Shown here: positions 1 through 8,334 of the stretch, piece after piece
Position numbering within the stretch: position 1 is the stretch's first letter
How the letters are laid out: every line of letters begins with the position of its first letter
Assembly: GCA_027490915.1 (NCBI GenBank)
Contig: JAIXXG010000107.1
Location: forward strand, 19,124 to 83,123
Direction of reading: 5' to 3'
DNA from: Microbacteriaceae bacterium
Lineage (GTDB): Bacteria > Actinomycetota > Actinomycetes > Actinomycetales > Microbacteriaceae
Length of the DNA: 64,000 nt
Translations under genes and position numbers: made by a program
The notes under the pieces: model-generated
What the model was told of the DNA's origin: nothing
What the model saw: the letters and a program-made list of their open reading frames with translations, nothing else
Databases searched by the model: none

Positions 1-720
1 GCCGCTCACGAAGGCGGGCGAGAGGGTACCGGTCGACGGCACGAGTGCCTCGAGCGACGTGCGCGAGATCGGGGCACCCGGCACCGGGTACGAACCGAGC
101 GCGTCGACGTCGGCGACAGCGCGCCCGCCGGAGCAGATGTTGAAGCCGACCAACGGGGTCGAGGTGACCGACTGTCCGGCGACGAGCACGCCCGCCGTGG
201 AGAAGAAGTTGCCGTAGTCGCTCGGGAACGAGGCGTGCAAGAAGCCCTCATCCGCCAGCCCGTACAGCTGCCCAGCCCCGGCGAAGCGTTCCTCCGTCGT
301 CCATCCCCCGAGCGGCTCGGTGATCCATGCCGACCCGTCGTAGCGAACCTCGTCGCCGTCCGGGGTGAAGCGGGCGATCGCCCACGGGTGGCCGATGTCA
401 CCGGAGGGCACGATCGCCAGATAGTCGTCGCCGATGTCGACGGGAGAGCCGGTCGGTTCGCTGTACGGGTACGACGCACTCAGCTCGCCCGGGTTGACCG
501 TCACCGTCCAGGGCGACAGGTCGGAGTCAGAGGTGCACGGCGGATACGCGGGCACACGCTGCACCGGGAAGACCTGGTCGATGCCGAACTGCCCGTTCAG
601 CAGTCCCGTCGTGGGTGCCGCCGACACCGGCCCCGCGAGCAGCAGCGATCCGGCGAGCGAGCCGATAACGAGAGCGGCGGCGCCCCAACGGCGACGTGGC
701 GACACGGTGATGAGAGACAT
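1..720 (-). CDS. Secreted protein of unknown function, 3' part outside window
   Basis: The reading frame is open from an ATG at 718-720 to the window edge, giving the first 240 residues. The N-terminus has basic residues (SPRRRWG) followed by a hydrophobic stretch and a GPVSAAPT cleavage-like site near residue 33, so it should be exported by Sec. The rest is rich in Gly, Ser and aromatic residues with no family I recognise; two Cys lie in PPCTSDS and NICSGG. An AAGGGG ribosome site sits at 725-730 and a TACAGT -10 box at 775-780. Cell-wall anchoring cannot be judged because the C-terminus is missing. Confidence 0.85.
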   Translation of the reverse strand, partial: MSLITVSPRRRWGAAALVIGSLAGSLLLAGPVSAAPTTGLLNGQFGIDQVFPVQRVPAYPPCTSDSDLSPWTVTVNPGELSASYPYSEPTGSPVDIGDDYLAIVPSGDIGHPWAIARFTPDGDEVRYDGSAWITEPLGGWTTEERFAGAGQLYGLADEGFLHASFPSDYGNFFSTAGVLVAGQSVTSTPLVGFNICSGGRAVADVDALGSYPVPGAPISRTSLEALVPSTGTLSPAFVSG

Positions 721-805
721 GCGACCCCTTGACGATCCGGATGCGCCCGCCCCCAATCGACACGACGCGAACTCACTGTATCGAGTCAGGGCGCTCGCAG
801 AGGCA

Positions 806-818
806 CCCCCGAGTGGGG
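806..818 (-). promoter_or_regulatory. Putative operator C5-N4-G4 upstream of secreted protein
   Basis: CCCCC-GAGT-GGGG. It lies exactly 25 nt before the TACAGT -10 box (775-780) of the leftward secreted-protein gene. The same C-run, 4-nt spacer, G-run layout stands before two other exported-protein genes (5340-5353 and 30023-30036). The regulator is unknown; a LuxR/NarL-type response regulator is a guess. Confidence 0.4.
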
Positions 819-819
819 T

Positions 820-1611
820 TCAGCCGAGCAGCGCCTGCACCCCGATGGTCAGCAGGGGCGCCGCGATGAGCGCGGGCAGCATGTCGGCCACCGACACCGC
901 GCGCACGTTGAGCAGGCGCAGGCCGACGCCGAGCAGCAGCACCCCGCCCGTCGCGGTGAGGGCGGCGATCGCCGCGCCCGACATCACGGTGCCGAGGAAG
1001 AACGCGAGCACGGTCAGCAGCCCCTGCCAGATGCCGACCGGGATCGCCGAGAACGCGACCCCCCAGCCGAGCGAGGCGGCGAAGGCGACGGCCGCGAAGC
1101 CGTCGAGGGTCGACTTGAGCGCGAGCTGGTCGATGCCCTGGCCGGTGCCGTCCTGAAACGCTCCGAGAATGGCGAGCGGCCCGATCGCGAACACGAGCGA
1201 CGCATCCACGAACCCGGTGATGAAGCGGTCGCGACCCGTGAGGGCGAGCGGGGCGCCATCGGGATGCTCGACGCGGGCATCCCGTGCGGCAGGCCGCGTG
1301 AACCGACGCTGCAGCCAGCCGCCGAAACGCTCGAGCCGCGCCTCGATGCCGGCGAGCGAGCCGACGATGCTGCCGATCAGCAGGGCGCCGATGACGACGA
1401 GGAAGGTGCCGCCGGCGCCGACCGCGCCGACGAAGTCGGGGTCGCTGAGGGCCACGAGGTTGAGGCCGCCGAGCACGATCGTGATGAGCCCGAGCGCGTC
1501 GGTGACGACGCGGTTGGTGCGCTCGGGCAGGCGGTTGCCGATGAGCACGCCGATCGCGGCGCCGACGACGATGGTGGCGATGTTGAGCAGGGTGCCGAGG
1601 CCGACGATCAC
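820..1611 (-). CDS. DUF554 family integral membrane protein (YdfK/YqgA-like)
   Basis: A 263-residue protein with about seven hydrophobic segments. The start IVGLGTLLNIATIVVGA and the later LVVIGALLIGSIVGSLAGIE and VDASLVFAIGPLAILGAFQDG are typical of DUF554, a family of small membrane proteins whose transport role is unproven. A longer frame reaches back to 1803, but family N-termini begin at the GTG at 1609-1611, which follows a TACGCT box with a 6-nt gap, the leaderless layout used elsewhere here. It is divergent from the tocopherol-cyclase-like gene, with a large palindrome between them. Confidence 0.85.
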   Translation of the reverse strand: MIVGLGTLLNIATIVVGAAIGVLIGNRLPERTNRVVTDALGLITIVLGGLNLVALSDPDFVGAVGAGGTFLVVIGALLIGSIVGSLAGIEARLERFGGWLQRRFTRPAARDARVEHPDGAPLALTGRDRFITGFVDASLVFAIGPLAILGAFQDGTGQGIDQLALKSTLDGFAAVAFAASLGWGVAFSAIPVGIWQGLLTVLAFFLGTVMSGAAIAALTATGGVLLLGVGLRLLNVRAVSVADMLPALIAAPLLTIGVQALLG

Positions 1612-1677
1612 CGGTTCAGCGTAGCCGCGCTGCGCGGCTTGTTCGCGCCCGAACGGAGCGACACCAGGGCTCAGCCC

Positions 1678-1734
1678 CTTCCAGATCTGCGGATCATCAT
1701 GAGTCGCATTCAGAACCATCCGCAGATCTGGAAG
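1678..1734. repeat. Perfect 17-bp inverted repeat between divergent genes
   Basis: CTTCCAGATCTGCGGAT at 1678-1694 is repeated inverted at 1718-1734, with a 23-nt loop. With one mismatch the arms extend outward by several more bases. It lies between divergent starts, so it is not an ordinary terminator; it could be a small dispersed palindromic element or a regulatory hairpin. Confidence 0.8.
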
Positions 1735-1801
1735 CGGCTGGAACCATGACCCGCATCGCGCAACGCTCGCCTGCGCTCGCCGGCCCACATAGGGTGGCGC
1801 C

Positions 1802-2830
1802 ATGCGAACCCCGGTCGACTACGTGCGCGGCGTGCGGCACCCCGAGGCCTTCCACGGGCGGGGTGTGCACCGCGGCTACTTCGAGGGCTGGTACATCAAG
1901 CTCGTGTCGGCCGACCGCTCGCAGCGGTGGGCGGTCATTCCGGGGGTGTTCCGCGGGCTGGCCGAGGCGGGCTCTGCTGGCAAATCCGGCGAGCGTGACG
2001 AGGCGTTCGTGCAGGTGCTCGACGGCCTGACGGGGCGCAGCTGGTACCACCGGTTCGACCCCGCCGACTTCGAGGCGGCGAGCGACCGGTTCGCGGTGCG
2101 CGTCGGCGGCAACACCTTCTCGCCGGAGGGGGTCACGCTCGACCTGCCGCAGCTGCGGGGCAGCATCCGGTACACCACCGCACTCGACCCCTGGCCGGTG
2201 ACGCTGCGCGAACCGGGAATCATGGGGTGGTACGGGCTCGTGCCGTTCATGGAGTGCTTTCACGGCATCGTCTCGTTCGGCCACGGGCTGGCGGGCGAGC
2301 TCGAGGTCGAGGGCGCGCCGCGCAGCTTCGACGGCGGCCGCGGCTACATCGAGAAGGACTGGGGCCAGGCCTTCCCGGCCGGCTACGTGTGGATGGCGAG
2401 CAACCACATCGACGCCCCCGACGGCTCCGACACGGGGGCATCGCTCATCGGCTCGGTCGCGATCATCCCGTGGCTGGGCGGGTCGTTCCGCGGTTTCATC
2501 GTCGGGCTGAAGCACGGCGGAAGGCTGCACCGCTGGACCACCTACACCCGCGCCCGCGAGCGGCGCCTCGAGATCGACGACAGCCACGTGCGCTGGACGA
2601 TCGAGGGCCGCGACGGCGTGCTCGAGCTCGAGGCCGAGCGGGTGCGCGGCGGGCTGCTGCACGCTCCGCTGCGTACCGCGATGCACCAGCGGGTCGAAGA
2701 GACGCTGGATGCCCGCATCACGCTGCGCCACCGCGACGCCGAGGGCCGCACCCTGCTGGAGGGTACGGCCCACGCGGCGGGTCTCGAGGTGTTCGGCGAT
2801 ACCGACCGGCTACTCGGGCTTCGCGCCTGA
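1802..2830 (+). CDS. Tocopherol cyclase-like protein
   Basis: A 342-residue soluble protein. The opening PEAFHGRGVHRGYFEGWYIK with a following AVIPGVF, and the later GWYGLVPFMECFHGIVS and GYIEKDWGQAFP, are hallmarks of the tocopherol-cyclase family (PF14249). In plants these enzymes close the chromanol ring; bacterial members outside cyanobacteria have no established substrate, so the function here is only a family assignment. The ATG follows TAGGGT with a 6-nt gap, suggesting leaderless expression. Its 3' end overlaps the convergent terC gene by 21 bp. Confidence 0.85.
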   Translation: MRTPVDYVRGVRHPEAFHGRGVHRGYFEGWYIKLVSADRSQRWAVIPGVFRGLAEAGSAGKSGERDEAFVQVLDGLTGRSWYHRFDPADFEAASDRFAVRVGGNTFSPEGVTLDLPQLRGSIRYTTALDPWPVTLREPGIMGWYGLVPFMECFHGIVSFGHGLAGELEVEGAPRSFDGGRGYIEKDWGQAFPAGYVWMASNHIDAPDGSDTGASLIGSVAIIPWLGGSFRGFIVGLKHGGRLHRWTTYTRARERRLEIDDSHVRWTIEGRDGVLELEAERVRGGLLHAPLRTAMHQRVEETLDARITLRHRDAEGRTLLEGTAHAAGLEVFGDTDRLLGLRA

Positions 2831-3907
2831 CCCAGAGTCGCCCGACCCGTCGCCATCGGCGTCGCTCGCGCCGCTCGGCGCTGCGGCGACGGCCGCGACG
2901 CGGCGGCGGCGGCGGAACACCGGCTCCGCCTCCGCCTCCTCCTCCGGCGTCGCGATGCGGAACGGGGGAGCGTTCTCGACCTCGACGGCGTGACGCCCCT
3001 GCCCGCGGGTGGCCCGCAGGCTCGTGATGATCGAGATCGCGATGATCACTGCCACGACACCGAGCGAGACGCTCGTGGGGATCTTGTAGACGTCGAGCAG
3101 CAGCATCTTGATGCCGACCCAGATGAGCACGAACGCGAGGCCGAGCTTCAGGTAGATGAAGCGGTGCATGAGGTCGGCGAGCAGGAAGTACATCGCGCGC
3201 AGACCCAGGATCGCGAAGGCGTTCGCCGTGAACACGATGAACGGCTCGCTCGTGACCCCGAAGATGGCGGGGATCGAGTCGACGGCGAAGATGATGTCGG
3301 TCACTTCGACGAGCACCAGCACGGCGAGCAGCGGGGTGGCGACGATGACGCCGGCCTTGCGGATGAGGAACTTCTGCCCGTGGTACGCGTCGGTCATCGG
3401 CACGAAGCGCTTGAAGAGCTTCAGGATCTTCGAGTTCGCGACATCCATGTGCTCGTTGCGCTTCCGGATCATCACGTAACCCGTGTAGAGCAGGAAGGCG
3501 GCGAAGACGTAGAGGATCCACGAGAACTGGTCGATCAGCACGGCGCCGAGGGCGATGAAGATCGCGCGGAACACGAGAGCGCCGATGACGCCGAGGAAGA
3601 GCACGCGGTGCTGGAACTCGCGCGGCACCCCGAAGAAGGCGAAGATGATCGCCCAGACGAACACGTTGTCGACGGCGAGCGACTTCTCGATGAGGTAGCC
3701 GGCGTAGTACTGCTGGCCCAGCTCGGCCCCGTACTCCCACCAGATGTAGCCACCGAAGGCGACGCCCAGCGTCACCCAGATGATCGACCACACGGCGGCT
3801 TCGCGCACGCCGATGACGTGCGCTTTTCGGTGGGCGAAGAGGTCGATAGCGAGCATCGCGAGGATGACGCCGAGCACGGCCAGCCAGAGCCAGAGGGGAA
3901 CGTCCAC
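2810..3907 (-). CDS. TerC family membrane protein, probable Mn2+ exporter (copy 1)
   Basis: A 365-residue protein with about nine transmembrane segments and a charged C-terminal tail. TerC signatures are visible: AIDLFAHR in the first segment, EKSLAVDNVFVW, and DIIFAVDSIPAIFG. These acidic membrane motifs are thought to bind metal; bacterial TerC proteins controlled by yybP-ykoY RNAs export Mn2+. The GTG start at 3905-3907 follows an AGGAG site that is embedded in the riboswitch expression platform. The 3' end overlaps the convergent tocopherol-cyclase-like gene. A paralogue lies at 49443-50459. Confidence 0.92.
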   Translation of the reverse strand: MDVPLWLWLAVLGVILAMLAIDLFAHRKAHVIGVREAAVWSIIWVTLGVAFGGYIWWEYGAELGQQYYAGYLIEKSLAVDNVFVWAIIFAFFGVPREFQHRVLFLGVIGALVFRAIFIALGAVLIDQFSWILYVFAAFLLYTGYVMIRKRNEHMDVANSKILKLFKRFVPMTDAYHGQKFLIRKAGVIVATPLLAVLVLVEVTDIIFAVDSIPAIFGVTSEPFIVFTANAFAILGLRAMYFLLADLMHRFIYLKLGLAFVLIWVGIKMLLLDVYKIPTSVSLGVVAVIIAISIITSLRATRGQGRHAVEVENAPPFRIATPEEEAEAEPVFRRRRRVAAVAAAPSGASDADGDGSGDSGSGAKPE

Positions 3908-3914
3908 GGAGGAT

Positions 3915-4044
3915 CTCCTGAATCGGTGAGGGTTCAGGAGGTCTCTCCCAGCGCTCCGATCGGTGACCGGTGCGCCCTCGCTGCCGGCCGCGCATGAGCG
4001 CGACGCAATGACGACAACGGGCGAAGACGGGGATACTCCCCTCC
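3915..4044 (-). promoter_or_regulatory. yybP-ykoY Mn2+ riboswitch upstream of terC copy 1
   Basis: Read leftward the RNA begins GGAGGGGAGTATCC (4031-4044) and ends GGGAGAGACCTCC (3937-3949). GGAGG pairs with CCTCC as P1, and both conserved internal-loop elements of yybP-ykoY (GGGGAGTA and GAGACC) are present. CTCCTGAA (3933-3940), which shares the P1 3' strand, can pair with TTCAGGAG (3915-3922), which contains the AGGAG ribosome site 7 nt from the GTG. Mn2+ should stabilise P1, free the ribosome site and turn translation on; this logic is inferred from the alternative pairings. Confidence 0.9.
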
Positions 4045-4172
4045 GCGCACAAGTGAATCACATTTCGTGATTCCGATGCCACCTGTAACGCTGAGAAATT
4101 GCCCAGCGCCGCGGTGCGCCGGGTGGCTCAGCCGACCACGGCGATCAGTCAGCGGGCGATGCCGCGCACCGC

Positions 4173-5291
4173 TCAGACCTTCGCCGCAGCATGCCGCCGG
4201 CCCAGAGTCGTCGGCCGCCCCGCCAGCTGCAGGCCCAGGATGCCCGCCAGCAGCATCGCGATCGCCCCCAGCCCGACCGCCGGACTGATGACGCTCGCGC
4301 CCGTGGCGGCGAGTGACGGGCACGGAGGTGTGCCCGGGCTGAGAACGGTGACGAGCACACGGGTCTCGTGCGTGCTGCCGAACTCGTCGGTGACGACGAT
4401 CGGGATGCTCACCTCGCCCGGCTGGTCGATGACGCCGGCAAGGCGGAAGGATGAGCCATCGCGCAGCCCGTCGGCGGTCAGGCTCAGCCCGGCAGGCGCT
4501 CCGGCGCCGACGGCAGCGGCCGTCGCATTCCACGCGACGTTGAAGTCGAAGACGCCCTCGACGGTGAAGGCGGCGCTCGGGCAGGCGCTGATGGCGGCCT
4601 CCTGCACCGCGGCGACCTCGAACAAGGGACTGCACCCCGTCAGGAGACACATCGTCACCGGCACCGTTGCCTGGTAGTCGTGACCGGCCTCGCTGCGGAT
4701 GCGTGCCGTGATGGTGGATTCGCCCGGTCTGATGTCGCCGAGGAAGTCACACGTGATGGTGGTGGTGCCCTCTTCCGGCCGGGTGATGCTGCAGTGGCTG
4801 ATCTGTGCGAGCCCGCTCGGTGCGCTGCCGTGCGCGACGGTGTGCACGCTGGGATCGATCGCAGGAAACACCATGGTGACCGATACGCTCGGCCGCCCAT
4901 TGGTGTTGAGCACGCGCGGGTCGATCCACGCGTGGTCGACGGTGAAGCCGACACCGTCGACGACGGCGGCCGCCTGCGGTGCCGGGGTGGGGTCGCCTCC
5001 TTCGCCGGACGCGATGCTGTCGTCGGCGGGCGGGTCGGCGGGCGGCTCCGCCGTGGGGTCAGGCTCGGGGGTGTCGGCGGTGCCGGGGTCGACGCTGGGG
5101 TCGACGTCGGGGTCGGCAGGCTCGGTCGGCGCGGGGTCGTACGGGGGAGCATCCGTCGTCGGTTGCTCGGCGCTGGGCGGCGACGTCTCAGCGAGATCGT
5201 CGGCGAGGGCGGGCGACGGCAGGCTGATGGCCGCACCGAGCACGAGGAGCCCGGCGAGGGCCGCGGAGAGACGAGGGCGAATGCGGTTCAC
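4173..5291 (-). CDS. Cell-wall-anchored surface protein with LAATG sorting signal
   Basis: A 372-residue exported protein: signal peptide ending SPALADD near residue 31, a Pro/Asp/Glu/Thr-rich low-complexity stalk at about 35-110, a beta-type extracellular region with paired Cys, and a C-terminal LAATG followed by a hydrophobic segment and a basic tail (RRHAAAKV). LAxTG is the signal used by class E sortases of high-GC Gram-positives. The GTG at 5289-5291 follows GACAAT with a 6-nt gap. The ligand or role of the extracellular region is unknown. Confidence 0.88.
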   Translation of the reverse strand: MNRIRPRLSAALAGLLVLGAAISLPSPALADDLAETSPPSAEQPTTDAPPYDPAPTEPADPDVDPSVDPGTADTPEPDPTAEPPADPPADDSIASGEGGDPTPAPQAAAVVDGVGFTVDHAWIDPRVLNTNGRPSVSVTMVFPAIDPSVHTVAHGSAPSGLAQISHCSITRPEEGTTTITCDFLGDIRPGESTITARIRSEAGHDYQATVPVTMCLLTGCSPLFEVAAVQEAAISACPSAAFTVEGVFDFNVAWNATAAAVGAGAPAGLSLTADGLRDGSSFRLAGVIDQPGEVSIPIVVTDEFGSTHETRVLVTVLSPGTPPCPSLAATGASVISPAVGLGAIAMLLAGILGLQLAGRPTTLGRRHAAAKV

Positions 5292-5339
5292 GCCGCCATT
5301 GTCGCGGGCGAGAGCGCGGTGCCTCTAGTGCCGGGGCCG

Positions 5340-5353
5340 CCCCACTAGGGGGG
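5340..5353 (-). promoter_or_regulatory. Putative operator C4-N4-G6 upstream of surface protein
   Basis: On the plus strand it reads CCCC-ACTA-GGGGGG, 36 nt before the GACAAT -10 box of the LAATG protein. It is one of three matching motifs before exported-protein genes. An overlapping CTAGTG...CACTAG inverted repeat spans 5325-5348. Confidence 0.35.
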
Positions 5354-5359
5354 TGACCG

Positions 5360-5821
5360 TCAGCCGCCGACGGCCTGCCGCACCAGGTCGGTGATGCGCT
5401 GCTCCTCCGCTGCCCCGATGCTCGTCACGGCGAACGACGCCGGCCACATCGCGCCGTCGTCGAGCTGCGCGGTGTCGTTGAACCCGAGCGTCGTGTACCG
5501 GGTGTCGAACTTGCTGGCGGGCTGCACGAAGCACAGCACTTTGCCGTCGAGCGCATAGGCGGGCATGCCGTACCAGGTGCGCGGCCCCAGCTGCGGAGCC
5601 GCCGCCATGATCAGCTCGTGCAGTCGCGTCGCGAGCGCGCGGTCGCCCGCGTCGGGAAGCTTCGCGATCGCCTCGAGCAGGTCGTTGAGCTCGGCCTCGG
5701 CCTTCGCGGCACCCTTGGCCCGCTTCGCCTCGGCGCGCAGTTCGGCCGCCCGCTCTTTCATCGCGGCGCGCTCGTCCGCGGTGAACCCGTCATTGCCGGT
5801 GGATGCTCTGCCCTCAGCCAT
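5360..5821 (-). CDS. DUF1801 / YdhG-type protein
   Basis: A 153-residue soluble protein. After a charged Ala/Glu/Lys-rich helical N-terminus (about 1-55), the second half carries features of the YdhG/DUF1801 fold: LHELIMAAAPQLGPRTWYGMPAYA followed by KVLCFVQPASKFDTRYTTLGF. Some relatives have been called iron chaperones, but the biochemical role of this subgroup is not settled. The ATG follows TAGCCT with a 7-nt gap, so transcription probably begins at or next to the start codon. Confidence 0.8.
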   Translation of the reverse strand: MAEGRASTGNDGFTADERAAMKERAAELRAEAKRAKGAAKAEAELNDLLEAIAKLPDAGDRALATRLHELIMAAAPQLGPRTWYGMPAYALDGKVLCFVQPASKFDTRYTTLGFNDTAQLDDGAMWPASFAVTSIGAAEEQRITDLVRQAVGG

Positions 5822-5856
5822 GCGCCCCAGGCTAGCCCTGCCGCCCGGGGTCGCCG

Positions 5857-6840
5857 CTACTGCGAGATGGGCTGATGTTCGTAATTCAACGACGCGACCC
5901 AGTCGCGGATCACCTGCCGCTGACTGCTGTTGCAGGTGTAGCCGTATCCGACGCTGATGTCCCAGTAGGTGTACGAGCCCACCCAGATCCGGTGGTCGAG
6001 CTTCCAGCCGCTGAGGTAGGTGAGCGCGTAGCAGTCGGCCATGTGCTCGACGTTGCCGTCGAACGACTCGAGGGCGACGGCGGTCTGCTCGGGGTTGCTG
6101 AACTGCAGCACGTGGGCGTACTCGTGGTAGGCCACTCCGGCGCGGATGAAGTCGGTCATGTAGGGCTGGCCGATGGTGCCGGCGTGGTCGTAGTAGACGG
6201 TAAAGGGGTCGTCGCCGCTGACGCATCCCCAGGCCTCTTTGCCGCAGGGCGCGACATCGAGCACCGTCGAGATGAACCCTTGGCCGAGCTGGTCGGTGAT
6301 CTTCTCGTAGTAGGTGCCGCTGGCGTTGGATGCCCGCTCTGCCTCGGCGGAGGCGGCGAGCTCGCGCAGCACGGCCGTCTCGGCTCTGACGTCGTCGATG
6401 TCGTGGCGCAGAACCGTGGGGTTCCAGCGATGCGTCCACCCGCGCTCGATGAGCGTCTCGTGGTAGCTGCGGTCGACCAGGGTCGAGAAGGGCAGGCCGT
6501 CGAAGACGGCCGCGGCGGCCATCATCTCGGTCGCGGCCTGCGAGAAGGTCTCTTTCTGGTCGATGAGCTCGCGCTGGTCCTCCAGCTCCTGCTGCTGTTC
6601 CTCGATGAGGGCGACAGCGCGCTGCAGCTCGAGAAAGGTCAGAGTGAGCCCGACACCGAGCCCGATGAGCCCCGCGGTGAGGAGGCTGATCGCCACGATC
6701 ACCCCGACGCGCTTGCGGGGCTTCTGCGGTTCCGCAGCCGGCTCGCTCTCGACGGTGTCGCCGCCTTCCGGCTCGGGCGGGGTCGGCGGGTGGATGCTGC
6801 TGGGCTCGTTGCTCTCAGAGGGTGGGGGAATGCTGCTCAC
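5857..6840 (-). CDS. Membrane-anchored predicted zinc metallopeptidase (zincin)
   Basis: A 327-residue protein. A Pro/Glu-rich cytoplasmic N-terminus (1-43) leads to one transmembrane helix at about 45-70, then a Gln/Glu-rich coiled coil (about 72-97) and an extracellular domain. That domain has HEYAH at 239-243, an HExxH zinc-binding site with the catalytic Glu, and a downstream EHMADCYA (265-272) that could supply the third ligand. Cys pairs at 199/206 and 270/303 suggest disulfides. It resembles the putative neutral zinc metallopeptidases of actinobacteria; the substrate is unknown. Confidence 0.72.
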   Translation of the reverse strand: MSSIPPPSESNEPSSIHPPTPPEPEGGDTVESEPAAEPQKPRKRVGVIVAISLLTAGLIGLGVGLTLTFLELQRAVALIEEQQQELEDQRELIDQKETFSQAATEMMAAAAVFDGLPFSTLVDRSYHETLIERGWTHRWNPTVLRHDIDDVRAETAVLRELAASAEAERASNASGTYYEKITDQLGQGFISTVLDVAPCGKEAWGCVSGDDPFTVYYDHAGTIGQPYMTDFIRAGVAYHEYAHVLQFSNPEQTAVALESFDGNVEHMADCYALTYLSGWKLDHRIWVGSYTYWDISVGYGYTCNSSQRQVIRDWVASLNYEHQPISQ

Positions 6841-6992
6841 GGCCTGCCTCTCGGGTTCTGAAGTCGAGACTACGTCGCTACTGCGTTCCTGTCACGACGG
6901 ACGACCATCGGTATCGGCGTTTCTCACTCGCGGTGCGCGACGATGGGGGTGTTCTCTTGTCCCTTCGTTCCCGACGCTCGAAAGGCCCCGCT

Positions 6993-7352
6993 ATGGCTAT
7001 CGTCTGCCGCACCGGCAATGTGACCCGCGCCGACCAGACCCACACCCCGCTCGAGCTGCCACTGGCCGACCCGCTCGGCGCGGACATCGCGACGACCTAC
7101 CTCGAGGTGTTCTCCGGCAAAGCGAGCTCGCTCGACGTCGGCACCTGGGAGACCGACCCGGGCCGCTCGCGGTGGGAGTTCACCGACAGCGGCGAGGTCA
7201 TCTACGTCATCTCTGGTCGCATGACGGTGACGGAGGACGGCAAGCAGCCACAGCAGATCGAGCCCGGCGACCTGGTGATCTTCCCGGTCGGTTGGCAGGG
7301 TTTCTGGGAGGTCACGCAGCCGCTGAAGAAGGTCTACGTCATCTTCGAATGA
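6993..7352 (+). CDS. Small cupin-domain protein
   Basis: A 119-residue single-domain protein. GRSRWEFTDSGEVIYVISGRMTV followed by QIEPGDLVIFPVGWQGFWEV matches the two cupin motifs of the DUF861-type (EutQ-like) RmlC fold. Expected His/Glu metal ligands are sparse, so metal binding is uncertain. An AAAGG site lies 8 nt before the ATG. Neighbours are convergent or divergent, so it appears monocistronic. The substrate cannot be told from sequence. Confidence 0.8.
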   Translation: MAIVCRTGNVTRADQTHTPLELPLADPLGADIATTYLEVFSGKASSLDVGTWETDPGRSRWEFTDSGEVIYVISGRMTVTEDGKQPQQIEPGDLVIFPVGWQGFWEVTQPLKKVYVIFE

Positions 7353-7409
7353 CGGATGCGGCGCCGCGGCGCGCGGAACCCTCAGGTCTCCGCCGCCGCG
7401 CCGCTGTCG

Positions 7410-8306
7410 TTATGACGCGAAGCGGGCGAAGCGCTCGGCCAGGTGATCCCGGTCGGGGCGATCGTCCCGCCGTGAGGGGAGCTCGAGCGCCTTCCCGTCC
7501 ATCGCCTGCAGGCCGAACTGCAGCATGGGTCCGTCGCGGTCGGCCAGCAGCCTCTCGTTGATGTGGACGATGTAGTCCGGGCTGACGCCGAGGAAGTCCT
7601 GGTCGTAGGCCGCGTGATGGATCTTGCACATCGCCATCCCGTTGGTGACGATCGGCAGGCCGCGCTCGTCGCTGTCGCTGATGATGTGGGCGGCATCCAG
7701 CAGTTCGGGGTACTTCAACGTGCAGACCGCGCACCGCTTGTTGTAGGCATTGAGCACGCGAGCGCGGAACATCGGTTGATGCACGCGCTGCTTCACCACT
7801 CGAGCGACGTAGGCCTTGTCGAGAGTGACCTGCTGACCGGCTCGGAGCCGACTGTCATCGAGATCGATGACGAAGTGCCGCTTCTCGACGTCGACGTCGA
7901 TCACATAGACAGGGAAGACCGGCACGTAGAGATTGGGGAGCGGCTTCTCGAAGAGGATGATCGGCGTTCCGGTCTGGAGCGCGGCGAGGAGCTTCCGATT
8001 GTCTCCGGCGTCGACGGGGCCTTTCGCCCAGGAGTACCGGAGGAGTCCGGTGTCGCGGTCGATCGCGTCGTCGTAGGGGTTGTTGCGCCCGCCGTCGCCG
8101 GCCGAGACGATCGAGAGGCTCGCGTCGAACTCCTGCGGATTGCGGATTCCGCGACCCGTATCGATGAGCGGCATGCGGAGGCCGCTGCGCATGACGAAGC
8201 CGGTGAGCTCGTCCTTGCTGGCGAACCCGCCGCGGGAGTCGACGAAGTGCTCGAGGTCCGCGAAGACCTCCAGCCGCAGAAGCGCCTGCTCCTCACCCGT
8301 CAGCAT
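7410..8306 (-). CDS. HNH endonuclease with N-terminal modified-DNA-reader-like domain
   Basis: A 298-residue protein. The C-terminal HNH_2-type domain has RCAVC (191-195), LLDAAHI with H207, N222, C227 and HH at 230-231. The N-terminal half, with GRGIRNPQEFDASLSIVS (51-68) and LPNLYVPVFPVYVI, resembles the SRA/PUA-like modules fused to HNH nucleases in actinobacterial modification-dependent restriction enzymes. This suggests a type IV restriction role against modified DNA, an inference from architecture. GAGG precedes the ATG. It is the last gene of a leftward trio. Confidence 0.78.
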   Translation of the reverse strand: MLTGEEQALLRLEVFADLEHFVDSRGGFASKDELTGFVMRSGLRMPLIDTGRGIRNPQEFDASLSIVSAGDGGRNNPYDDAIDRDTGLLRYSWAKGPVDAGDNRKLLAALQTGTPIILFEKPLPNLYVPVFPVYVIDVDVEKRHFVIDLDDSRLRAGQQVTLDKAYVARVVKQRVHQPMFRARVLNAYNKRCAVCTLKYPELLDAAHIISDSDERGLPIVTNGMAMCKIHHAAYDQDFLGVSPDYIVHINERLLADRDGPMLQFGLQAMDGKALELPSRRDDRPDRDHLAERFARFAS

Positions 8307-8334
8307 GACGCCTCCTCACCTCGGTGTCCGCAGC

